This document shows positions 47,171 through 55,979 of a stretch of 64,000 bases of DNA, piece after piece. The translations under genes were made by a program, and so were the position numbers. Within the stretch, counting starts at the first letter, position 1; each line of letters begins with the position of its first letter. The DNA lies in contig NZ_JAUUTW010000011.1 in assembly GCF_030676415.1 (NCBI RefSeq), positions 1 through 64,000 on the forward strand. Reading direction: 5' to 3'. This stretch comes from Peribacillus frigoritolerans. Lineage in GTDB: Bacteria; Bacillota; Bacilli; Bacillales; DSM-1321. The notes under the pieces are model-generated. The model was not told the origin of the DNA. It did no database searches and saw nothing but the letters and a program-made list of their open reading frames with translations.

Positions 47171-47210
47171 GCACCCCATCCGAAGGTTCTGTGGATGGGG
47201 TGCGTTTTTC
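47171..47210 (+). terminator. Terminator-like hairpin with plus-strand T5
   Basis: GCACCCCATCC/GGATGGGGTGC, an 11-bp perfect stem with a 10-nt loop and GTTTTT on the plus strand. On the minus strand it lies 10 nt past ptsI but lacks a T-run there. It may terminate the short plus-strand ORF upstream or help protect the ptsHI 3' end. Confidence 0.8.
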
Positions 47211-47219
47211 CTGATTCAT

Positions 47220-48938
47220 TTATTTCTTTAAAGCGTTAAGTACCGCTTCTTTTACATTATCATTCGTATCCAGCCCTAAAACTTCCTGAGATAGTTTTTT
47301 CATCTCTTCAAGCGAAAGTTGGCTGATTAAAGAACGTGCTTTTAAAATCGAAGTGGCACTCATTGAGAATTCATCAAGGCCCAATCCGATCAAAATCGGG
47401 ATGGCCACTTCATCTCCAGCCATTTCCCCGCACATCCCGGCCCATTTCCCTTCTTTATGAGCAGCATCTATGACCATTTTAACCAGGCGTAAAATCGCTG
47501 GATTGTATGGTTGATATAAATAAGATACTCTCTCATTCATTCGGTCAGCGGCCATCGTATACTGAATCAAGTCATTAGTGCCTATGCTGAAGAAATCGAC
47601 TTCCTTAGCAAATATATCCGCCATCACTGCAGTTGAAGGGATTTCAACCATGATTCCGACTTCAATTTTTTCGGCAACTTGAACACCATTATCAAGCAAT
47701 TCCTGCCTAACTTCAGCCAAGACGGCTTTAGCTTCGCGGAATTCAGCCAGTGTGGCAATCATCGGGAACATGATTTTCAAATCTCCATAAATGCTTGCAC
47801 GAAGGAGGGCACGGAGCTGAGTCCGGAAAATCTCCTGCTCATTTAAGCAAAGGCGAATCGCACGGTATCCAAGGAAAGGATTCATTTCCTTAGGAAGCTC
47901 TAAATAAGGCAACTCCTTGTCTCCGCCTATATCAAGCGTTCTGACGACTACAGGCTTACCTGACATTCCTTCGAGCACCGCTTTGTATGCCTCGAACTGT
48001 TCTTCTTCACTTGGAAAGTCATTTCTGCCCATATAAAGAAATTCCGTACGATATAACCCGATGCCTTCACCGCCATTTTGATGTACGCCGTCCAGATCTT
48101 TCGGCGTACCAATATTGGCTGCCAATTCCACATGATGACCATCATTTGTAACGGTTTGTTCATGAACCAGCTTCGCCCACTCAGCCTTTTGCATAGCATA
48201 GGCTTCCTGCTCCTCTTCGTAGCGTTTCACGAGTTCTGGAGTCGGATTGATGTGAACTTCACCCTTTAACCCGTCAATAATGACCAAATCACCATTTTCA
48301 ATGGACGAGGTCACTGACTTCGCTCCAACGACTGCTGGAATTTCCAATGAACGTGCCATTATGGCTGAATGGGATGTACGTCCACCGATATCGGTCGTAA
48401 ATCCTTTGACATATGCCGGATTCAACTGTGCTGTATCGGATGGAGTCAAATCCTCCGCAATGATGATCACTTCTTCAGCAATCATGCTCGGATTTGGAAT
48501 ATGAACACCTAAAAGATGTGACAGCACCCGTTTCGTGACGTCACGGATATCCGCTGCACGTTCCTTCATGTATTCATTATCCATTTGTTCAAACATCGTA
48601 ATGAACATGCTTGCGGTTTCATTTAAGGAAAACTCAGCGTTGACGCTTTCTGATTGAATTTTATCCTGAATTGGAGCTATAAGTTCCGGATCAGCCAAAA
48701 CAAGTAGGTGTGCGTCAAAGATAGCGGCTTTATCAGCCCCTAAATCCTTCTCGGCTTTATCCCTGATTATCCCCAATTCATTTGTTGACTTTTGAATAGC
48801 TTCCTTAAAACGGGATATTTCCGCCTCGACATCTTCTATGCTTCTTTTTTCAATCGATAAATCTGGCTCAGTCAGTCGATAGGCTTTAGCGATGGCTATT
48901 CCGTTTGAAGCTGCTATTCCACTAATCAAAGTGGACAT
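47220..48938 (-). CDS. ptsI: PTS enzyme I
   Basis: EI autophosphorylates from phosphoenolpyruvate and passes phosphate to HPr. The 572-aa protein has the swivelling domain with active-site His in [12 protein letters not shown] (about residue 191), a HPr-binding helical domain and a PEP-binding C-terminal barrel with [12 protein letters not shown] and GMCGEMAGD. The ATG overlaps the ptsH stop (TAATG). The ptsG gene that precedes ptsHI in B. subtilis is absent here. Confidence 0.97.
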   Translation of the reverse strand: MSTLISGIAASNGIAIAKAYRLTEPDLSIEKRSIEDVEAEISRFKEAIQKSTNELGIIRDKAEKDLGADKAAIFDAHLLVLADPELIAPIQDKIQSESVNAEFSLNETASMFITMFEQMDNEYMKERAADIRDVTKRVLSHLLGVHIPNPSMIAEEVIIIAEDLTPSDTAQLNPAYVKGFTTDIGGRTSHSAIMARSLEIPAVVGAKSVTSSIENGDLVIIDGLKGEVHINPTPELVKRYEEEQEAYAMQKAEWAKLVHEQTVTNDGHHVELAANIGTPKDLDGVHQNGGEGIGLYRTEFLYMGRNDFPSEEEQFEAYKAVLEGMSGKPVVVRTLDIGGDKELPYLELPKEMNPFLGYRAIRLCLNEQEIFRTQLRALLRASIYGDLKIMFPMIATLAEFREAKAVLAEVRQELLDNGVQVAEKIEVGIMVEIPSTAVMADIFAKEVDFFSIGTNDLIQYTMAADRMNERVSYLYQPYNPAILRLVKMVIDAAHKEGKWAGMCGEMAGDEVAIPILIGLGLDEFSMSATSILKARSLISQLSLEEMKKLSQEVLGLDTNDNVKEAVLNALKK

Positions 48939-49204
48939 TATTCTGCTAATCCTTCTCTGTTCAACGTTTCAGCAAGTGTATTTAGTGCATCGTTTTCATC
49001 GCTTCCTTCAGCAGAGATCGTAATTTCCGCCCCTTTGCCAATACCTAGTGACATTACACCCATGATGGACTTAAGGTTTACTTTTTTCTCTTTATAAGCA
49101 AGGTTTATTTCTGAATCAAATTTTCCTGCAGCTTGTACAAGCAATGTAGCCGGACGAGCGTGAATTCCTGTTTCTGCAGTTACTGTAAATGTTTTTTCTA
49201 CCAT
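48938..49204 (-). CDS. ptsH: PTS phosphocarrier HPr
   Basis: An 88-aa carrier with His15 in GIHARPAT (PTS transfer) and Ser46 in [11 protein letters not shown], the HPr kinase site used with CcpA in catabolite repression. The ATG at 49204 follows AAAGGAGAT by 8 nt and gives MVEKTFTV; a frame start three codons earlier is less likely. It is the first gene of ptsHI, and an FetAB-type ABC operon lies upstream. Confidence 0.97.
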   Translation of the reverse strand: MVEKTFTVTAETGIHARPATLLVQAAGKFDSEINLAYKEKKVNLKSIMGVMSLGIGKGAEITISAEGSDENDALNTLAETLNREGLAE

Positions 49205-49417
49205 ATAAATCAATCTCCTTTAAGATAAATTAACAAAAATAGGTTATGTAAGGGGTTTTCTCCATCCAATCAGGAAAGAAATGAAAAAAGAAATGCCCTT
49301 TTCCTTATCAGGATAGCATTATCATTCCCAACAAACAAACCAAAACTATTGGTACCTACAAAATAGTACAAAAATATAGAAGGAACTGCAACTATTACTT
49401 TTCAGATTCTTCAATGA

Positions 49418-50203
49418 TTAAATGGACAGCTGTGCATTTTTGGTAAAAAAAGCCCTGAAACTCAGCATAATGAAAAGGACCACCGTTAATGAAACACTTC
49501 CGAGGATCCCGATCAGTATCGCAATCTGGTACTCAATAGCGATGAGCGGGCTTATCCCCGACAGGATTTGTCCTGTCATCATTCCTGGAAGGAAGATAAT
49601 CCCCATCCCGAGCATATTGTTCAAAGTCGGGAGCACTGCCGAGTCGAATGCAGCATCCACATATTTCTTAACAGCCCTCGCTGGAGTCGCTCCAAGCATC
49701 AACATCGCTTCTACCTTATCACGATTACTGCTAATCCCATCATGGAGGTTTTTAAGCGCCAATGTCACTCCAGTCATGGCATTCCCTACGATCATCCCTG
49801 CAATTGGAATGAAATACCTCGGCTCATACCATGGCGTGAAATGGATCACGACCACATTAAAATAAAACAAGGCAGCCATGGGACCTGACAACATACTTAA
49901 GATAACCATCCTTTTGATTTTCTTATTAAGTGTATGGGACACTTGCTTAAAAATATTATGGATGGAAAACAGGGCCATCGCACATAAAAATCCTAAAGAA
50001 AGTAAAGGGTGGGGATTTTCAAAGATATATGTCAAAACATATCCGGCCAGAATGAGTTGGACCGTCATCCGTACCGTAGCGAGCATGATTTGCTTTTCCC
50101 GCGAAATCCCCCGCCATTTCACGATTATGAGCAGAATTACTACAAACACGTAGGCCGCACAAAGACGCCAGAACTCAATATCTATTATCCCATTCGCCTC
50201 CAT
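49418..50203 (-). CDS. FetB-type (UPF0014) ABC permease
   Basis: 261 aa with about seven TM helices, family UPF0014/FetB (B. subtilis YjkA). The conserved stretch PIAGMIVGNAMTGVTLALKN and the late PGMMTGQILSGISPL with YQIAI are present. Its start overlaps the ATPase gene by 1 nt. In E. coli FetAB relieves iron overload; metal export is inferred by family only. Confidence 0.88.
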   Translation of the reverse strand: MEANGIIDIEFWRLCAAYVFVVILLIIVKWRGISREKQIMLATVRMTVQLILAGYVLTYIFENPHPLLSLGFLCAMALFSIHNIFKQVSHTLNKKIKRMVILSMLSGPMAALFYFNVVVIHFTPWYEPRYFIPIAGMIVGNAMTGVTLALKNLHDGISSNRDKVEAMLMLGATPARAVKKYVDAAFDSAVLPTLNNMLGMGIIFLPGMMTGQILSGISPLIAIEYQIAILIGILGSVSLTVVLFIMLSFRAFFTKNAQLSI

Positions 50204-50835
50204 TAATAGTCACCCTCCTTCGCCTTTTTCAGAACGATCCTCTTTTCAGCACATATGTCTGCAAGCTGTTTTGAATGGGTTATCATGATGACTGTTCCTT
50301 TTTTCCGCTTTACTTCTTCTAAAAAACGGCTCATGACCGTCAACTCGGCTTCCTCATCAAGAGCTGAAGTAGGCTCATCCAGTAAATACACCTTGGGGTT
50401 CAATAAAAGTAACCTCGCCAATGCCAGCCTCTGTTTCTCCCCGCCAGAAAGATTCTCCGCCCTCTCGTCCAAAGATTTCTGCAACTGGACGGTTTCAAGT
50501 GCTTTAACCAAATCGGCTTTATCCTTTTTTTCCCGTTCTGTCAATTCCAGGCCAATCTGAAGATTTTCTTCAATCGTACCCGGTAAAGTGAACGGTGCCT
50601 GAGAAAGCATTGTGACTTTACGCCGGAGCTCTATCGGGTTGAATTCATCCAGCAGCTGTTCCCGATAATAAATCGAACCGCTATCCGGATCATCCATCCT
50701 GTTCAATAATCGGAGCAGTGAGGTTTTTCCTGCACCGCTTTCCCCAGTCAAGCAAGTAACCATACAAGCGGATATTTTCAAATCATCAATTTTCAAAATA
50801 CCTTTATACCTAATATTTTCAAGCCTAAATATCAT
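50203..50835 (-). CDS. FetA-type ABC ATPase
   Basis: A 210-aa ATPase with Walker A GESGAGKTS, Q-loop SQAPF, signature LSGGEKQRLALAR, Walker B VYLLDEPTSALD and switch His in MITHSKQ. It overlaps the permease gene, so the two form one transporter (B. subtilis YjkB/YjkA, E. coli FetAB). Confidence 0.9.
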   Translation of the reverse strand: MIFRLENIRYKGILKIDDLKISACMVTCLTGESGAGKTSLLRLLNRMDDPDSGSIYYREQLLDEFNPIELRRKVTMLSQAPFTLPGTIEENLQIGLELTEREKKDKADLVKALETVQLQKSLDERAENLSGGEKQRLALARLLLLNPKVYLLDEPTSALDEEAELTVMSRFLEEVKRKKGTVIMITHSKQLADICAEKRIVLKKAKEGDY

Positions 50836-51011
50836 TTTGCACGCCTGCCTCCCTTACTCCACCATATCATTATAAGAAACTATCATGATATGGGGTAGCG
50901 ATGCATGTAAAAATTTTCATTTTCTTTCGCTTTTTTATAGGTTAGTATTATTCCTGGCGAATATATCCATGACGGACTTGGAAAACACTTTAAAAAATGG
51001 AGGGACTTATC

Positions 51012-51830
51012 ATGAAGGGAAATTCCTTTTTACATTCTTATCTGAATGTTTTTCTCCTGACTGCACTTTGCCTGATCACGTTGTCTGGCTGTCAGGCAGC
51101 ATCAAATAACCTAATTAATCAATCCAAACAGGAAGATTCAATTTCCAACAAAGACATCCAATCCAGTGCGGATTCTTCAACTGAAGAAAAGGGCAAGACA
51201 TTCACAGCCGAGATCATCAAAGTTGTTGACGGAGATACAGTAAAAATCAAAATGGCTAATGGAAATGAAGAAACGGTCAGGCTCCTTTTGGTGGATACCC
51301 CAGAAACCGTGCACCCATCCAAGCCCGTTCAGCCTTTTGGACCTGAAGCAAGCAAATTCACCAAGGAACTAATGCCTGCGGGTTCTAAAGTGGAAGTCGA
51401 AACCGGCATAGGTGAAAGAGATAAATACGGCCGGCTGCTGGCCTATTTTTATGTTGATGGTAAAATGGTGAATAAACTCCTGCTTGAAAAAGGACTGGCC
51501 AGGGTAGCCTATGTTTATGCACCCAATACGAAATATCTTGATGAATTGGAAACTATTCAGAAACAAGCCCAAAAAGACGAAATCGGTATTTGGTCAATTG
51601 AAAACTATGCAACTTCAAAAGGGTTTGATGATTCGAAGACAAAAGAAGCATCAGTGGAAAAGCCCACTGGGTCTTGCAGTAACCCGCAAATTAAAGGGAA
51701 TATAAACTCTAAAGGCAATAAAATTTATCACATTCCTTCGGGCCAATATTACGAAATAACTAAACCAGAAGAAATGTTTTGTACCGAACAAGACGCACAG
51801 GATGCTGGATTCCGAAAATCGCAAAGTTAA
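51012..51830 (+). CDS. Thermonuclease-family lipoprotein
   Basis: 272 aa: a lipoprotein signal ending LSGC, a Ser/Asp-rich linker, then a staphylococcal-nuclease domain (about residues 60-200). The domain carries DGDTVKIK, the catalytic Arg in RLLLVDTPE, and DKYGRLLAYFYVDG. A small C-terminal module begins GNINSKGNKIYHIPSG, often found in Bacillus extracellular nucleases such as YncB. The ATG at 51012 follows GGAGGG by 7 nt. It is probably membrane-anchored and degrades external DNA. It is followed by the repeat element at 51.88 kb. Confidence 0.92.
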   Translation: MKGNSFLHSYLNVFLLTALCLITLSGCQAASNNLINQSKQEDSISNKDIQSSADSSTEEKGKTFTAEIIKVVDGDTVKIKMANGNEETVRLLLVDTPETVHPSKPVQPFGPEASKFTKELMPAGSKVEVETGIGERDKYGRLLAYFYVDGKMVNKLLLEKGLARVAYVYAPNTKYLDELETIQKQAQKDEIGIWSIENYATSKGFDDSKTKEASVEKPTGSCSNPQIKGNINSKGNKIYHIPSGQYYEITKPEEMFCTEQDAQDAGFRKSQS

Positions 51831-51865
51831 TAAATATAAGGGTTTAATAATATGCCCGCTTCGGT

Positions 51866-52143
51866 GTACAGTTTGTCGACAAAAGGGGGTTCGGAATGGT
51901 CTCATCCCGAACCCTTTTTTAACAAGACTAGGTTACTGTTTTATGAAATCCTCCTCACTGGATTGAAGAAATTTACGACACCCCTGCCGAATAACTGGCT
52001 AGCGAGACCCCGCAGATGCTTGCAGCGAGGAGCTTGGCAGACAGTCGGTCGGCGGAAAGGGAGCTATTTCTGAAATCAACTGAAACGTTTATTAAATCAA
52101 AAAACTGCAGGCAAATCGCTTTCTTCAAAATTTGTCTACACTA
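51866..52143 (+). repeat. MITE-like non-coding element, copy 1
   Basis: About 260-280 bases. The element starts AGTTTGTCGACAAAAGGGGG, runs into the palindrome GGGTTCGGAATG/CATCCCGAACCC (51887-51914), continues through CTCACTGGATTGAAGAAATTT and GGCAGACAGTCGG..GGCGGAAAGGGAG to GAAATCAACTGAAACG, and ends near AATTTGTCTACA. It matches a copy at 63.11-63.40 kb on the opposite strand over its whole length, with indels. The ends resemble imperfect inverted repeats (AGTTTGTCGACAAA versus AGTGTAGACAAA). The middle shares block order with the GC-rich repeat at 24.1 kb. It has no ORF. Confidence 0.75.
51887..51920 (+). terminator. Palindrome of the repeat copy, terminator for the nuclease gene
   Basis: A 12-bp stem with a GTCT loop followed by T6. 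It lies 56 nt past the nuclease stop and could end that transcript. Confidence 0.7.
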
Positions 52144-52442
52144 AACATCTCTTCATGATATATGGCGTTACATTGAATGAAGAGAAAAAACTAAAAGAAG
52201 AACGAGTGAATTGTTTCGGCACATCCAATATCAGGATGTTTTTTTCATTTGGTCACCGCCACATTCAATATTACTTGAATCTCCCTTTTCCCCTTTCAAT
52301 AAGGTTCTCTTTAGCTCCCTTAAAACCCACATTTTATTCCCTCCATATTCCGTTATGCCCTTTGGCTATATCCGATCGATTTATTTATGGTAGAAGCACC
52401 CGGGAATACAGGAAAGTGCACTTTCTAAAGGTGACTTGCTTA

Positions 52443-52934
52443 ATGGAAGATTTCTCAGCGCTAACGAAGGAATTCACCCCGATGATCCATCATATTATCC
52501 GCTCACTTTCCATCTATAAAAATAAGGAGGAATATTTTCAAGTAGGCTTGATTGCTTTATGGGAGTCATTTAGGAATTTCCATGAGGAATACGGACAATT
52601 CTCCAACTATGCCTATACAGTGATCAAAGGCAAAATTCTGAACGAATTAAAGCACCATCATAAATATGAAACCCGCACCGAACCCTTTGATTCCTTCATA
52701 TTAGAGATTAAGGATCCTTTTTTAATGCATGAAGAGGCCTTTGCCATCGATACTATCCTAACCTACACGGAAGGATTGACACTGAATCAGCAACGCTGGC
52801 TATTACAGACATACCTGGAAAATAAAACGGTGACTGAAATCGCTGAGATATATCAAGTTACTGCAGCAGCCGTCAAATCATGGAGAAAGTCCGCTTTAAA
52901 TAAATTAAGGAAACAATTGATTTTTCCATTATAA
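52443..52934 (+). CDS. Orphan sigma-70/ECF-like factor
   Basis: 163 aa from the ATG at 52443, which follows AAAGGTGA by 8 nt. Region 2 is at about residues 10-75 (YFQVGLIALWESFRNF, FSNYAYTVIKGKILNEL). Region 4 with an HTH is at about 110-160 (LTLNQQRWLL, TVTEIAEIYQVTAAAVKSWRKSAL). No region 1.1 or region 3 is present. The frame is open for another 96 codons upstream, but that part looks non-coding. There is no adjacent anti-sigma gene. I cannot place it in a named sigma family. It could drive a small regulon or belong to a decayed element beside the repeat. Confidence 0.82.
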   Translation: MEDFSALTKEFTPMIHHIIRSLSIYKNKEEYFQVGLIALWESFRNFHEEYGQFSNYAYTVIKGKILNELKHHHKYETRTEPFDSFILEIKDPFLMHEEAFAIDTILTYTEGLTLNQQRWLLQTYLENKTVTEIAEIYQVTAAAVKSWRKSALNKLRKQLIFPL

Positions 52935-52938
52935 ATAA

Positions 52939-52970
52939 TTTAGGGTGGCTCAATCATGAGCCACCCTAAA
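52939..52970. terminator. Bidirectional terminator
   Basis: A perfect 14-bp TTTAGGGTGGCTCA/TGAGCCACCCTAAA stem with an ATCA loop between the sigma-like gene and the convergent small gene. Confidence 0.92.
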
Positions 52971-52983
52971 AAATATACATCCA

Positions 52984-53181
52984 TCAACTTCTCGCTTCTT
53001 CTAAATACGTATAAATTATCACACCGTTATGTTGAGCATTCCCCCGAAAATGTTTAAAGTCTTCCCTTTTAACAAGAACCTCACGAAAAGCTAAAAATTC
53101 TTCTTTTGTTATCCTGAATTCATCCATTTCCCGATTTGCCAGTTTATCGAGTACATCTTTTGCTTCTTCTGCATTCATCAT
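52984..53181 (-). CDS. Small helical protein, unknown
   Basis: 65 aa, charged, with a helix NAEEAKDVLDKLANREMDEF and ITKEEFLAFREVLVKREDFKHF, then a short beta end (GVIIYTYLEEARS). AAGGAGG lies 5 nt before the ATG at 53181 (8 nt before the next ATG). It resembles small Bacillus conserved hypotheticals but I cannot name a family. It has no signal peptide. Confidence 0.7.
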   Translation of the reverse strand: MMNAEEAKDVLDKLANREMDEFRITKEEFLAFREVLVKREDFKHFRGNAQHNGVIIYTYLEEARS

Positions 53182-53631
53182 ATTATCCTCCTTAATTATC
53201 AAATGTTCCATCAAATCCAGACAGGAGAAATTCCATTTTCATTTTAACATAAGCTTGCCACTTAATATAAATCAGAATTTTTTGAGGCCTACTTGCTACA
53301 TTATTCTTTACGTATGCTTTAAAATAGTGCACACTGTATAGTAAAATATCATAATGTAAAATGATTGGCATTTTTTGTACATAGAATTACATACTGGTAC
53401 GCATAACTGCGTTTGCAAGTTATACCAAATTATGCCATATCATTACAACTGCTCCATTACTAGAATCGTACCTCCCTTTAAAAGTTTAGCTTACTGTACC
53501 GACATAAGAGATAACTAATCTCTTACTAGCACTTCCCACGTCAAAATCTAAACGGCAAGATGTTCGAATAATCCAATTACTCCATAGTTACTTTTTAATC
53601 ATTGGAAACAAAATGGGAAAGGATGATTACC
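53182..53631. other. Intergenic region upstream of ykvS
   Basis: About 450 AT-rich bases. Beyond leaders of the flanking genes and an imperfect inverted repeat around 53402-53438 (GCATAACT..AAGTTAT) I see nothing I can support: no small ORF with a ribosome binding site and no terminator. Confidence 0.45.
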
Positions 53632-53808
53632 ATGAAGAAAGCGGAAGTTGGAAATATCATTGAATTTAGAGAAGGCTTAAAAGGAATCGTCGAGAAAGTG
53701 AACGAGAACTCAGTAATCGTGGACGTCACGTATATGGAAAATTATCGTGATTTGGAACTTGAACAAAAAACCGTCGTCAATCATAAAAATTATAAAATCA
53801 TAGGATAA
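53632..53808 (+). CDS. ykvS: DUF2187/YkvS family protein
   Basis: A 58-aa protein that looks like a small KOW/SH3-like barrel: VGNIIEFREGLKGIVEKVNENSVIVDVTY ends in VVNHKNYKI. It matches B. subtilis YkvS. The ATG at 53632 follows AAAGGATG by 6 nt, and a frame start at 53602 is upstream of it. The function is unknown. Confidence 0.85.
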   Translation: MKKAEVGNIIEFREGLKGIVEKVNENSVIVDVTYMENYRDLELEQKTVVNHKNYKIIG

Positions 53809-54005
53809 TTCAATGTATTCAAACGGGATGGTTACTGGATGACCATTCCGTTTTTCACTTTCTAGCAATCGTGCCCATTGATTCCCCCGCTTTTTGTAAC
53901 CTTTTCCATTTTATGCCGTCTAATTCATTAAAGGGCAAGATACCTGTATGTGATGCAGGAATATCCAAACAGATTGGAATTCTATCAGAAAGATGAGGGA
54001 AACAC

Positions 54006-54632
54006 ATGACTAGTTGGAAACGTAATATTGGCTGTGTCACATTCGCCGCTTTTCTGTTGACTGGCTGCGGTATGGCTAAAGACGAAAAGCCAGATGAGCC
54101 ACAGGAAGATTCAGTAAAAGAGGGGCACGAAGGCAAGGCTTCTCAAGGAGATAATCGCAATAACCGAAGCGATAACAAAGTAAGACTGATGGAGCAAAAC
54201 CTGCAATATACAATTAACGGGGAAGCAAAAGAAAAAACGGCGTTCCTAAAAAAAAGTGATAATCAACCGTTCAGCCTCTATGTTTTGCAACAATTCAGAT
54301 TAAGTGCCGAAGAACCAGGAAAGGATATTGTGTTCCTGACTGAAGATGACTCCATTTATATGAGAGTCGAATTGTTGAAAGAGGATGTCAATTGGGATGA
54401 GGTAGAAAAAAATGTTCAAGCCCAGCTGGAAAGCATTTCAGAAACGATTAGGGATCCTTCACTTGATGTCGAGGGCGGCACGGGCTTTGAAGTGGAAAGT
54501 GGGGATGATGTGATCACTTCCATATTGCTCAAGGATGAAAAAACACCCGTCCGCTTAACTATATTCACGAAAAAAGATAGAGATTACCGGGATGCTTTTC
54601 TAGAGATGGCTAAGACGCTGATGAAAGGATGA
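54006..54632 (+). CDS. Putative lipoprotein, unknown function
   Basis: 208 aa: a signal with lipobox LTGC (Cys20), a 40-residue acidic/Asn linker, then a globular alpha/beta domain from about residue 65. I see no catalytic motif. GAGGG lies 6 nt before the ATG. A GC-rich hairpin (ACGG..GGGC/GCCC..CCGT, 54652-54680) lies between it and the convergent ykvI. Confidence 0.78.
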   Translation: MTSWKRNIGCVTFAAFLLTGCGMAKDEKPDEPQEDSVKEGHEGKASQGDNRNNRSDNKVRLMEQNLQYTINGEAKEKTAFLKKSDNQPFSLYVLQQFRLSAEEPGKDIVFLTEDDSIYMRVELLKEDVNWDEVEKNVQAQLESISETIRDPSLDVEGGTGFEVESGDDVITSILLKDEKTPVRLTIFTKKDRDYRDAFLEMAKTLMKG

Positions 54633-54684
54633 ACATCCATTTTACCCTGATACGGAGGGCTAAGGACTGGCCCCCCGTTATTCA

Positions 54685-55725
54685 TTACTCCTTCCCTGCC
54701 TTGCTTTTCCAGACCAGCACTAAAAAAAGGAGGCTTATGTATCCAAAAACCGGATAAATATATCCTAGTAACCTTCCATATCCGAATTCACTAATGATCA
54801 GGGCTATTAAAAAAATCACCGCTATGATCAGCATGCTTGGCAATTTAATATAACTGCTGATTTGCCTCTGTAACCCATATATGTTTCCGATGACCGAAGT
54901 GAATATCTCCCCGTAAATCACCAAAATGAACATCCAATATAACTGACTGGCTGCCGTTCTCATAATAACTGCTGAAGGAATTTCATAACTATTCACGTCA
55001 GGAAGTGTCATAAGTGAAAAATGCCCCGTCAATAAAATGATCGTTAGGAATATCCCTCCTAGGATTGCACCATGTTTAATGACCTTCTCATCTCGAACCT
55101 CATATGCAACTGGAACGAGCACAGCCTGTGCCAAAGCAAGGTTAAAGGCTGTATAGGCAAATGGTGACAAAATCATTTTCACGGTGATCACTTCATCAGG
55201 AACTTTTGTGAGGGTCTTATAGAAATCCCCATTACCCAAAGTCGAGAAAAAAAGGATCAAGCTAAAGCAGATCATGATTGGTACAACAAAAGAGTTCACA
55301 GTGAAAACACCGCGCATGCCCATCATCAGGACCAAGGATGCCAGTATGATCGTAGACCAACTTCCTATACTTTTAGGCACGCCAAGTTGTTCTTCGAAAA
55401 CGGCTCCTGAACCCGAAATCATGACAGCCGTCACCCCTAACAGCATGATAAGGAAAAAGAAGTTGATGATTCCTGCTATTTTCCTGCCAAAAAGAAATTG
55501 ATTGAACTCCTCATAGGAAGATGCTCTGATCCTTGCGGAAATGAGCATGATTTTCGTCCCGGTGAAAATGAAAATATAACCTGCTATTAAAATCCCGATA
55601 AAGCCATAAAAGCCATAACGGGTAAAAAACTCGACAATTTCTTTTCCAGTTGCAAATCCTGCACCGACGACTGTGCCTACATAAACCGCTGCAATCTGAA
55701 AACTCCCTGACCACCTTGACAGCAT
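54685..55725 (-). CDS. ykvI: YkvI family membrane transporter-like protein
   Basis: 346 aa with about ten TM helices and a GTVVGAGFATGKEIVEFFTRYG opening, the YkvI signature of the APC/LeuT-fold superfamily. The C-terminal part has YGRLLGYIYPVFGYISLL. The substrate is unknown. B. subtilis ykvI lies in the same region as mhqR and kinD. Confidence 0.88.
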   Translation of the reverse strand: MLSRWSGSFQIAAVYVGTVVGAGFATGKEIVEFFTRYGFYGFIGILIAGYIFIFTGTKIMLISARIRASSYEEFNQFLFGRKIAGIINFFFLIMLLGVTAVMISGSGAVFEEQLGVPKSIGSWSTIILASLVLMMGMRGVFTVNSFVVPIMICFSLILFFSTLGNGDFYKTLTKVPDEVITVKMILSPFAYTAFNLALAQAVLVPVAYEVRDEKVIKHGAILGGIFLTIILLTGHFSLMTLPDVNSYEIPSAVIMRTAASQLYWMFILVIYGEIFTSVIGNIYGLQRQISSYIKLPSMLIIAVIFLIALIISEFGYGRLLGYIYPVFGYISLLFLVLVWKSKAGKE

Positions 55726-55911
55726 ACTCTCCCCTCCTCCCTACATTTATATGTAAGGAAGAGACATTTAAGACAAGCCGAGCAATATTCCTTTCGTCGG
55801 CTGTTTTTTTCCTGTGCTAACATCCTCTCATTGTGCAGTCTGAAACTCTTTCTCTGTGAGGCTTAAATCAGCACTTTTCATGCCCAACATTCCGAACCTA
55901 TGAAAAATTCA

Positions 55912-55942
55912 AAAAAACGCTTGGAATAATCTCCAAGCGTTC
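55912..55942 (-). terminator. pepF terminator
   Basis: AACGCTTGGA/TCCAAGCGTT stem with a 6-nt loop and T7 on the minus strand, 38 nt after the peptidase stop. Confidence 0.9.
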
Positions 55943-55979
55943 TTTCAAGTATCCAGTTCGTATCATACAGACTAACATT

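Noticed and set aside
52155-52442. Upstream 96-codon extension of the sigma-like gene
   Set aside because: Sequence is unlike any sigma N-terminus, and a good ribosome binding site precedes the ATG at 52443.
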